Origin: Geobacter sp. UBA5730
Lineage (GTDB): Bacteria; Desulfobacterota; Desulfuromonadia; Geobacterales; Pseudopelobacteraceae
Assembly (NCBI GenBank): GCA_002419465.1
Contig: DIGE01000007.1
Location: 105,905 to 169,904 of the forward strand
Direction: 5' to 3'
DNA: 64,000 bases
Under the pieces are notes generated by a model. The model did not search any database, was not told where the DNA came from, and saw only the letters and a list, made by a program, of their open reading frames with translations. Position numbers and translations under genes: made by a program. Position 1 is the stretch's first letter. Each line of letters opens with the position of its first letter. Below, one piece after another: positions 1 to 6,743 of this stretch.

Positions 1-4
1 TCAT
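1..4 (-). CDS. Start codon of the next downstream gene (partial)
   Basis: On the minus strand an ATG at 4-2 follows trpA by about 22 bp and is preceded by a GTGAGGA ribosome-binding site. The gene lies outside the window, so its product cannot be read. In related genomes accD often follows trpA, but that is only context. Confidence 0.4.
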
Positions 5-26
5 AGCGTGTATCCTCACTTCAATA

Positions 27-833
27 TTAGATAGCGGTGCGTGTCATACACTGTTTCAACGAACGGACCAGTTGCGTGACCTCGGTGATGAGCTGTTCGC
101 CCTGATACTGCTCAAACAGCTTCACAATGGCGCTGCCCACCACGACGCCGTCGGCCGTTGCGGCTACCTGTGCGGCCTGTTGTGGCGTGGCGATGCCGAA
201 GCCGGCGACCACCGGCAGCTTGCTACTGCTGCGGATGCGTGCCAGATCCTCGGTCAGGTTGCTGGCAACGGCTTCGCGCACCCCGGTCACACCGGTGACG
301 GTGACGTAGTACAGAAACCCGCTGCCGGAGCGCGCAACCTGGGTGATGCGGGACTGGTCGGAGGTGGGGGTCAGCAGGAAGATGATCTTCAGACCTGCTG
401 CCCGGGCTGCCGGCAGCAGCTCGCCGGCTTCTTCTGGCGGCAGGTCCACCAGCAGCAGGCCATCAACACCGGCTGCAGCGGCATCGTCGCTGAAACGTTG
501 CCAGCCGTAAGTGTAGATCGGATTACTGTAGCCCATCAGGATGATCGGTACGCTGACCTGGCTGCGGACCTGTTGAACCATCTCCAGAATTTTTGTGAGG
601 GTGGTGCCGGATGCCAGCGCCCGCTCTGATGCCCGCTGGATGGTGGGGCCGTCGGCCATCGGATCGGAAAAGGGGATCCCCAGTTCGATGATATCGGCTC
701 CGGCCTGTTCCAGCAGTGGCAACATGCGAGTGGTGATGGCCAGATCAGGATCGCCGGCGGTGATGAAGGTCACCAGGGCCGGCGTCTGGTTTTTTTTGAG
801 TTGTTTGAAGCGCTGCTGTATCCGGTCGGTCAT
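27..833 (-). CDS. trpA: Tryptophan synthase alpha chain
   Basis: TrpA cleaves indole-3-glycerol phosphate to indole and glyceraldehyde 3-phosphate; indole is channelled to TrpB in the cytoplasmic alpha2-beta2 complex. The 268-aa TIM-barrel has the family length. Both catalytic acids are visible: Glu50 in ADIIELGIPFSDP and Asp61 in MADGPT. The phosphate-binding GFGI and VVVGSAIV segments are also intact. The ATG overlaps the stop of the upstream chemotaxis receptor gene in an ATGA, so the two are probably translationally coupled. trpB is not adjacent on the upstream side. Another start codon follows 22 bp downstream, so the operon continues out of the window. Identification is certain. Confidence 0.97.
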   Translation of the reverse strand: MTDRIQQRFKQLKKNQTPALVTFITAGDPDLAITTRMLPLLEQAGADIIELGIPFSDPMADGPTIQRASERALASGTTLTKILEMVQQVRSQVSVPIILMGYSNPIYTYGWQRFSDDAAAAGVDGLLLVDLPPEEAGELLPAARAAGLKIIFLLTPTSDQSRITQVARSGSGFLYYVTVTGVTGVREAVASNLTEDLARIRSSSKLPVVAGFGIATPQQAAQVAATADGVVVGSAIVKLFEQYQGEQLITEVTQLVRSLKQCMTRTAI

Positions 834-3019
834 AATCGTAGCCCTGCCATCTCCTTCTCCAACAGATCAATCTGCCGTGATAGTCCGGCCACGGAACTAT
901 CCATCACACGGGCGGCCTGTGAGCTGGCCAGTGAGGATTGACGAATATTGTCCACCATCCGGTCAATGGCGTGGCTGTGCTCGGTCTGCGACAGGCAGGA
1001 TTCGCGAATCTGACCGATCATCACGTTGACGTCTTCAGTGGCCCGGGCGATCAGGACGCTGGCCCTGCTCTGCTCCCGGGTGGAACTACGCACCTGACCG
1101 GTCATTTCCCGCATCCGTTCAACGGCGGTGGTGATCAGCTCGCTTCCTTTGGAGTGTTCGCGGGCTGAGGCTGCCATCTGCTCGACCATCTCCTCAACCT
1201 GCTCCATGGCGATGCGGATGCTTTGGCTGCCCTTGGCCTGTTCCACGGTGGCCCTGGCAATGGTGCTGATTTGCAGACCGGCCTGATGCACCCCCTGGAC
1301 GATTTGTTCAAGGGCAGTCCCGGAACGTTCCGAGAGTTCTTCGCCGACGCAGACGGCCAATTCTGCCTGGTTGATGGCGGCAACGGCCCGGCCGGTGTCT
1401 TCCTGGACCCCGCTGATCATGGCGGCGATCTCACGGGTGGAGGACGAGGTCCGTTCGGCCAGTTCCTTGATTTCGTCGGCAACCACGGCGAAACCTTTGC
1501 CGTGTTCCCCGGCTTGGGCCGCGATAATAGCGGCGTTCAACGCCAACAGATTGGTCTGTTCAGCCACCTCATCAATCACCGACAGAATTGCGCCGATGTC
1601 GTTGGCCCGCAGCGAGAGGTGTTCCACCACCTCGGCAGCGGTACGGGCCGCCCGGCGAATCTCCTGCATGCCGATGATGGTCTCCTGTACGGTCTTGAGA
1701 CCGTTGGCGGCATCGACCTTGACCGTCTCCGAAATGGAGGCGGTGTCGAGGGCGTTTTTCTCGACCTGCCGGATGGTGGCGTCCATCTCGGCCACCGAAG
1801 AGGCGGTGGTGGTGGAGGCGTCCAGCAGATTGCTGATGTTGGTGCCGATACCCTTGATGGAGGCTGCCATTTGAATCACCGAGGAGCTGACTTCATCCAC
1901 TGATTGTCCCAGTTTGTCGGTGTTGATGGCAACTTCTTCGATGCTGGCAGCCATCTCCAGGATTGATGATGAGGTCTCTGCGGCCGAACTGGAAAGCTGG
2001 TCAACTCCCTGGGAAATATCCCGCACCGAGGCATTGATCTGGACCACCGTCTGGCTGGTGTCGCTGACCGCCTGTTCCTGGATGCGGGTGGCGCCGACTA
2101 CCTGGCGGGTGGCTTTTTCGATATTCTGGTCAATGCTGGTCAATTCGTCGGTGGCCGCGTTGAGCCGGAAGACGATGTTGTGCAGGTTTTCCGCCATGGT
2201 GTTCATGGCAACCGCCAGGTCGCCCACCTCGCCACAAGCCTTCAGATCAAGGCGGCTGCTGAGTGTGCCGGCAGCCACGGATTTGGCAAACTCGACACAT
2301 TGCCGGATCGGCCGGGTGACCGATTCGGTAATCACGATCGAGAGCACCGTGATCAGGGCTATCAGTACCAGCGTCACCAGGCCGGTTACCATGATTTTGC
2401 TGCGGGTGGTGGCAGTGACGTCTTTTTCGATCTGGTAGACATCCCGCCGCAGGGTGTCCACCATGGTGGCAATCGTTGTGCTGAACGAGCTGAATCGTTT
2501 GGCTTGAAGACCGGTTGTCAGTGCAGTTGCCCGGTTCAGATCACCACGCTGCACTGAGGGGATGATCTCTTCCAACAGGGTTTTTTTGTAGTCCTCCCAG
2601 ATCGCTTCAGCCTTTATGAGGCTTTCACGTTTCTGTGCCGATTCAATCAGACCCAATACGTCGTCGTATTTAAAATCAATGTCATCGGTATGGTCGTTGA
2701 TTTTTTCCAACAACGCATGGGCAGAGCTCTGGTCTCGCTCATGCATGTATGACAGAGCCTCGCCCTGCAGTTGGTAAATGTCAGATTTGAGCAGGGCGAT
2801 CTTTTCGAGGGCATCTTTGCTGTTGCGAATGGTCTTGTAGGAAGTGCCGTTGATCCGGACCTCGCTCAAAAGCAGCACACCCAGCAGGATGACGATTAAT
2901 ATGGCGGCAAAGGAGACCAGCGAAAGCAGGAACATCCTGGCGCGCAGGGTCAGGCCGGAGCATTTCTTCGCCGAGTGGTTTTCTTCCACTGCGTGCATCT
3001 CCTTTCGAGATGGATTCAT
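830..3019 (-). CDS. Methyl-accepting chemotaxis protein with variant signalling tip
   Basis: Transmembrane chemoreceptor of 729 aa. Order: cytoplasmic N-terminus, TM1 about residues 29-51, periplasmic helical sensor about 53-208 (four-helix-bundle type), TM2 about 209-231, HAMP about 232-285 (TRPIRQCVEF onward), then a long coiled-coil signalling domain. The hairpin tip reads EQTNLLALNAAIIAAQAGEH. Canonical receptors have AAxEAARAGE there, so the usual Glu and Arg of the trimer/CheW contact surface are Ile and Gln. Such tips are seen in receptors feeding alternative Che pathways. The first ATG is used; a GTG at codon 11 has a better-spaced AAGGAG and may be the true start. It overlaps trpA by ATGA, an unusual partner. 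Ligand unknown. Confidence 0.93.
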   Translation of the reverse strand: MNPSRKEMHAVEENHSAKKCSGLTLRARMFLLSLVSFAAILIVILLGVLLLSEVRINGTSYKTIRNSKDALEKIALLKSDIYQLQGEALSYMHERDQSSAHALLEKINDHTDDIDFKYDDVLGLIESAQKRESLIKAEAIWEDYKKTLLEEIIPSVQRGDLNRATALTTGLQAKRFSSFSTTIATMVDTLRRDVYQIEKDVTATTRSKIMVTGLVTLVLIALITVLSIVITESVTRPIRQCVEFAKSVAAGTLSSRLDLKACGEVGDLAVAMNTMAENLHNIVFRLNAATDELTSIDQNIEKATRQVVGATRIQEQAVSDTSQTVVQINASVRDISQGVDQLSSSAAETSSSILEMAASIEEVAINTDKLGQSVDEVSSSVIQMAASIKGIGTNISNLLDASTTTASSVAEMDATIRQVEKNALDTASISETVKVDAANGLKTVQETIIGMQEIRRAARTAAEVVEHLSLRANDIGAILSVIDEVAEQTNLLALNAAIIAAQAGEHGKGFAVVADEIKELAERTSSSTREIAAMISGVQEDTGRAVAAINQAELAVCVGEELSERSGTALEQIVQGVHQAGLQISTIARATVEQAKGSQSIRIAMEQVEEMVEQMAASAREHSKGSELITTAVERMREMTGQVRSSTREQSRASVLIARATEDVNVMIGQIRESCLSQTEHSHAIDRMVDNIRQSSLASSQAARVMDSSVAGLSRQIDLLEKEMAGLRL

Positions 3020-3175
3020 TGCGAGTAAAGCCGGGAAACTATAGCAGAGCGGTTACGGACAGGGCAAGTGAAAAGGGGGGATAGGGTGGGGCCTGGCAGG
3101 TTGCTGAATGTCAATCTGAACACCATTTTTGCGGGTGGTCCGATGCTGGGCTGGCGTCATCTCCGTGATGAGCTG

Positions 3176-3201
3176 CCGGGGGCGGTGAGTAGCGCCCCCG
3201 G
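3176..3201. other. GC-rich hairpin downstream of the lytic transglycosylase gene
   Basis: Perfect 9-bp inverted repeat CCGGGGGCG / CGCCCCCGG with an 8-nt loop, about 40 bp after the minus-strand stop at 3238. No T-run follows, so it is a stem-loop that could stabilise or weakly terminate transcription rather than a standard terminator. The rest of 3020-3237 shows no gene and probably holds the promoter of the chemoreceptor gene. Confidence 0.5.
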
Positions 3202-3237
3202 TGTGTCAGGCACGAGCAGATCAGCCTCAGACGGCAG

Positions 3238-3921
3238 CTATTGAACCGTAGAGTCCTTCTCTTTCATGGCCAGAGTAAATCTGGAACCTTGCAGCTCGGC
3301 AAGCAGTAACTGGCGGATTCTGCGAATCTTGCGCAGGTACGCCTCGGCCTGGGGGCCGGTGCCGCAGTAGAATTTTTTGGCCCGGTCCATATTGCCGTCC
3401 GCCATCTCCAATTTGTTGAGCAAGGTGCGAACGGCTGCTTCGGCACATTTCTCGTCGTTGCGCATTTCTCCGGGTGAATAGCCGTGGTTGCGGGCCTCAC
3501 TGGGCATCAACTGCCAGACGCCGATGGCACCCATCGTGGAGGTGGCCTTGGAGGAGAGATTGTGCCCGCCCGTCTCGGCCAGAGCGATTTCGGCCAGGTC
3601 CATCGGGCTGAAGGGCGTTCCCAGCGTCTTCAGATAGCAGAGGGCCGCCAGATTCCGGGCTCGCTCTTGGGTGGTATGACGGGCAAAGGCCTGCTTGATT
3701 ACCGGTACTTGCAGCTTGCGGTCCTCGAGGCTAACACCCTTCTCCATCAGGGTGCGGACCTCTTTTTCAAGGGAGGTCTCGGTCAGGTTGCTGTCGAGTG
3801 AGGCGGGTGAGGCGGACAGCCGTGATTCGCTGCTACAGGCCGTGAAGAGCGCCGGCAGCCAGAAGAGTGTAATGACCGCCATCACACAACTGATTTTTTG
3901 TCGAACAATGCATTTTATCAT
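3238..3921 (-). CDS. Lytic transglycosylase-like lipoprotein
   Basis: Probable peptidoglycan-cleaving SLT-domain protein of about 227 aa. The N-terminus MIKCIVRQK followed by a hydrophobic stretch and FTACSS looks like a lipoprotein signal, though the -3 Phe makes a weak lipobox. The SLT core is in the middle: LAEIALAETGGHN carries the catalytic-type Glu, and GAIGVWQLMPSEARNHGY matches the conserved G-x-WQ-x-MP substrate-binding stretch. A basic helical tail follows. The reading frame is open from a TTG at 3963, but the ATG at 3921 gives a normal signal peptide; a third candidate is the ATG about 40 bases further in. It is transcribed alone, with a hairpin after the stop and a possible attenuated leader upstream. 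Confidence 0.75.
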   Translation of the reverse strand: MIKCIVRQKISCVMAVITLFWLPALFTACSSESRLSASPASLDSNLTETSLEKEVRTLMEKGVSLEDRKLQVPVIKQAFARHTTQERARNLAALCYLKTLGTPFSPMDLAEIALAETGGHNLSSKATSTMGAIGVWQLMPSEARNHGYSPGEMRNDEKCAEAAVRTLLNKLEMADGNMDRAKKFYCGTGPQAEAYLRKIRRIRQLLLAELQGSRFTLAMKEKDSTVQ

Positions 3922-4055
3922 AGGTAAGAGTGGTGAAGATTGCACAGCTGGGTGCCGGACCAAAATCCGGTGTCAGGGGGGTGTACGAAGGGGATCCGGC
4001 GGTTACTCCTTTCGTTAGGTACAAGATTTTGACTCTGCCGAGTGCCGAAACGACA

Positions 4056-4082
4056 AAAGTCCCGTGACGAGCGCGGGACTTT
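4056..4082 (-). terminator. Terminator hairpin after the Rrf2 gene
   Basis: AAAGTCCCG / CGGGACTTT, a perfect 9-bp stem with a 9-nt loop; on the minus strand the stem runs into CTTTTGTCGTTT. It ends the Rrf2 transcript, or acts on the leader that starts near 4109. The interval 3922-4236 holds no gene; besides this hairpin it contains a candidate minus-strand promoter and a second small stem-loop. Confidence 0.7.
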
Positions 4083-4115
4083 GGCTGCTTCCGTTTGGTG
4101 GCGGAAGGTGAAAGA

Positions 4116-4145
4116 CCTATACCAGGATTTTATCGTAAAGGTCAA
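4116..4145 (-). promoter_or_regulatory. Candidate sigma-70 promoter upstream of the lytic transglycosylase
   Basis: Minus strand TTGACC, 18-bp spacer, TATAGG. Transcription would start near 4109, pass a CTTCCG / CGGAAG stem-loop and then the 4056-4082 hairpin before reaching the gene at 3921. That arrangement suggests either a short terminated RNA or a leader with attenuation. Confidence 0.4.
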
Positions 4146-4236
4146 CAAAAAAGTAAGAATGTACAACAAGATCAATATGTTGATGGTACGTTTGAGACTC
4201 AAGCCCTGTCGGAATCAAAGCCGGGAGCGGCTGAAG

Positions 4237-4638
4237 CTAGTTGTTGGCCAGATCTTTCAGGGTTATATCGGCCAGCAGCTGACGGACCTGCTGCTTGACC
4301 CGTTCCCAGATCGGATGGACCGTGCAGAAGCTGTCCCGTTCACATTCCCCTGGCGCCACCACGCAGCGGTTGGGAGTAATCGGGCCTTCCACGGCCTCCA
4401 CCACCTCCAGCAGGGTGATCTGTTCGGGCGGACGAGCCAGTATGAAGCCGCCTCCGGTGCCGCGGTATGATTTGACGATCCCTGATTTGCTGAACTGCTG
4501 GAAGATCTTGGCCAGAAAGGTTTGGGGGACATCCACCGCCGCTGCTATGTTGGAAAGCAGTGAGATCTTGTCCAGCGGTTGTCCGGCCAGATACACGATG
4601 CCACGAATGGCGTAATCACCCTTGCGGGTCAGCTCCAT
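4237..4638 (-). CDS. Rrf2-family transcriptional regulator, Fe-S type
   Basis: Winged-helix repressor/activator of about 133 aa. The N-terminal MELTRKGDYAIRGIVYLAGQ and the wing GTGGGFILARPPEQITLLEV are Rrf2 hallmarks. Three cysteines in RCVVAPGECERDSFC (C-x6-C-x5-C) sit where IscR and NsrR bind a [2Fe-2S] or [4Fe-4S] cluster, so it likely senses iron-sulfur, redox or nitric-oxide status. ATG at 4638 is used; a GTG immediately before it is equally placed relative to AGGAG. It has its own strong promoter 35 bp upstream, with a repeated CCTAAAAG element on both sides of the -10 that may be its own operator. Target genes are not shown by the sequence. Confidence 0.9.
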   Translation of the reverse strand: MELTRKGDYAIRGIVYLAGQPLDKISLLSNIAAAVDVPQTFLAKIFQQFSKSGIVKSYRGTGGGFILARPPEQITLLEVVEAVEGPITPNRCVVAPGECERDSFCTVHPIWERVKQQVRQLLADITLKDLANN

Positions 4639-4672
4639 CACGGAAGGCTCCTAAAAGGACTTTGATAGTCTC

Positions 4673-4702
4673 TTTATAGCCTGCCCCTAAAAGACCTGTC
4701 AA
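4673..4702 (-). promoter_or_regulatory. Sigma-70 promoter of the Rrf2 gene
   Basis: Minus strand TTGACA, 18-bp spacer, TATAAA, just past the pfkA stop. Near-identical elements CCTAAAAGGAC (4650-4660) and CCTAAAAGACC (4686-4696) flank or overlap the promoter and are plausible sites for autoregulation. Confidence 0.7.
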
Positions 4703-4708
4703 GTCCGG

Positions 4709-5797
4709 TTAGCGGCCCAGCATGATCCCCAGTGATTCGGCGGTCCGTACGATCTCGCCGGCAGGGTCAACCTGCTTCAGGTTACGAGTGGCATCAAGAA
4801 TCGGAACGCCCACGATCTTGCGACCCTGCAGGGCTACCATCTGGCCGAACTGCCCGGCCGCCACCAGTTCTACGGCCCGTACACCGAAACGGCTGCCCAG
4901 GGCCCGGTCGAAGGTGGTGGGGGAGCCACCCCGCTGGAGGTGTCCCAGCACCGTAACCCGCACATCCATATCCAGACATTGTTCTATCTGCTTGGCTACA
5001 AATTGGCCGATACCCCCCAGCCGCTCAATGGTGTACTTGCCACTGGGACCTTCGGCCACCACCCGGTCGCCACCGCTCGGGAAGGCCCCTTCGGCGGTCA
5101 CGATGATGCTGAAATGACCCCCGCGTTCCTTGCGGCTTCTGATGGCGTCGCAGACCTTGCCGACATCGAAGGGTATCTCAGGGATCAGAATCACGTCAGC
5201 GCCTCCGGCGATGCCGGATTCCAGGGCGATCCAGCCGGCATAGCGCCCCATCACCTCCAGGATCATCACCCGGTGGTGGCTTTCGGCGGTGGTGTGCAGT
5301 TTGTCAAGGGCATCGGTGGCGGTCTCCAGGGCCGTGTTGTAGCCGAAGGTCACATCGGTCTCATCCAGGTCGTTGTCGATGGTTTTGGGCACCCCCACTA
5401 CCGGCAGGCCTTTTTCTGCGAGTTGCAGGGCGATTTTGAGTGATCCTTCGCCCCCCACGGCAATCAGAGCATCCAGACCCAGGGTGCGGGCATTGGCGAT
5501 CACCTGGTCGGAGATGTCCACCTGGACGATCTTGCCGTCCTGTTCAATCGGGTATGCAAACGGGTTTCCGCGGTTGGTGGTTCCCAGGATGGTGCCGCCC
5601 CGGGGCAGGATGCCCCGCACGCTTTCCAGAGTCAGAGCAGTGCAGTTGTTCAGGTCCAGTAATCCGTCAAAGCCATCCCGAATGCCGATCACCCCCCAGC
5701 CGTGACGCAGAATGGCACTTTTTACCACACCTCTGATGACCGCGTTCAGGCCGGGACAATCGCCGCCACCGGTCAGGATGCCGATTTTTTTGGACAT
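4709..5797 (-). CDS. pfkA: 6-phosphofructokinase
   Basis: Phosphorylates fructose 6-phosphate in glycolysis. The 362-aa protein belongs to the PfkA fold: GGGDCPGLNAVIRG at the N-terminus, GGEGS in the nucleotide loop, PKTIDNDLDETD with the catalytic Asp, MGRYAGWIA for substrate binding. In E. coli numbering residue 104 is Gly and residue 124 is Lys. Gly104 favours ATP, while Lys124 is shared with PPi-dependent enzymes; this mixed pair occurs in the actinobacterial-type ATP-PFK group, so ATP is the more likely donor but it is not certain. It follows tatC by 12 bp, with GGAG before the ATG, and is probably co-transcribed with it. Confidence 0.93.
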   Translation of the reverse strand: MSKKIGILTGGGDCPGLNAVIRGVVKSAILRHGWGVIGIRDGFDGLLDLNNCTALTLESVRGILPRGGTILGTTNRGNPFAYPIEQDGKIVQVDISDQVIANARTLGLDALIAVGGEGSLKIALQLAEKGLPVVGVPKTIDNDLDETDVTFGYNTALETATDALDKLHTTAESHHRVMILEVMGRYAGWIALESGIAGGADVILIPEIPFDVGKVCDAIRSRKERGGHFSIIVTAEGAFPSGGDRVVAEGPSGKYTIERLGGIGQFVAKQIEQCLDMDVRVTVLGHLQRGGSPTTFDRALGSRFGVRAVELVAAGQFGQMVALQGRKIVGVPILDATRNLKQVDPAGEIVRTAESLGIMLGR

Positions 5798-5808
5798 GGG
5801 AGGTCTCC

Positions 5809-6684
5809 TTACGGTTCTGATGTTTCAGGCTCGGCTGCTGAAGCAGGCTCTGCCGGGGTGACTGCTTTTTTCTTGCCGAAGATCGCCGCCACCCAGACAC
5901 TGACCTCGTACATCAGGTAAAGTGGGATCATGATCACGAACATGGTCACCAGATCGGAATGGAAAGCGGCCACAATGGAACTGGCCAGCAGGGCGTATTT
6001 TCGTTTCCCGGCCAGGAACTGATAGCTGACGATCCCGAAGCGCGACAACAGCAGGGTCAGCACCGGCAGTTCGGCGATCAGACCGAAGAGCAGGATCAGC
6101 CGTAAACAAAAATCTACGTAGGCTGACAGCGAAAGCCAGCTGCGCAGCCCCTCGGTTTCATAAGAAAGTGAGAAGTTGATGATGAACGGCCAGATGGTGG
6201 TCAGGAAAAACAGTGCGCCCACACAGAAGGCCACAGTGGCCACGGTGATAAACGGCACCACCAGTCTGCGTTCTTTGCGGGTCAAGCCCGGGGCGATGAA
6301 AGCCCATACCTGGTAGAAGATGATTGGCAATACCAGCACAAAGCCGGCGATCACTGAGATTTTGCACTGGATGAAGAACGGTTCCAGCGGCGCAGTATAG
6401 TTGAGGGAGTGTTCCTTTTTGGGTTTGTTCAGTTCCTTTTCCAGCTTGGCCCTGTCGTAAATGGCGGGAAAATTATCCTTGAGGTACAGATAACCCCGCT
6501 GTTTGGCTGCATCCAGATAGGTGGCGCCGGTGAGCGGTTTTTCCATGAAGACCAGGATCTCGTCGGCCAGATTCCAGGCAAAGCCCATCCCGATCACCAC
6601 GGCCACCACGATGATGATCAGACGGCGGCGCAGTTCCACCAGATGCTCAATAAACGGTAAAACCTTTAATGGTTCTTCGGACAT
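5809..6684 (-). CDS. tatC: Twin-arginine translocase subunit TatC
   Basis: Multi-spanning receptor for Tat signal peptides. The 291-aa protein has the conserved cytoplasmic N-terminus (IEHLVELRRRL with the signal-binding Glu) and FYQVWAFIAPGLTRKERR after TM2, the second signal-contact region, and about six membrane segments. It is longer than the E. coli protein mainly because the first periplasmic loop (about residues 50-105) carries a charged insertion. No tatA/tatB lies next to it. Clients in this window include the RR-signal proteins at 35393 and 36316. It is 12 bp from pfkA and about 60 bp after rnr on the same strand. Confidence 0.95.
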   Translation of the reverse strand: MSEEPLKVLPFIEHLVELRRRLIIIVVAVVIGMGFAWNLADEILVFMEKPLTGATYLDAAKQRGYLYLKDNFPAIYDRAKLEKELNKPKKEHSLNYTAPLEPFFIQCKISVIAGFVLVLPIIFYQVWAFIAPGLTRKERRLVVPFITVATVAFCVGALFFLTTIWPFIINFSLSYETEGLRSWLSLSAYVDFCLRLILLFGLIAELPVLTLLLSRFGIVSYQFLAGKRKYALLASSIVAAFHSDLVTMFVIMIPLYLMYEVSVWVAAIFGKKKAVTPAEPASAAEPETSEP

Positions 6685-6743
6685 GGGATCTCCGGAAGCA
6701 AGGTAAGTTGTCGCAGGCTAGCACAGCCGGTACGGTGGCGCAA

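Noticed and set aside
1223..1903. 226-aa plus-strand frame
   Set aside because: Antisense to the chemoreceptor signalling domain; Gly/His-rich shadow.
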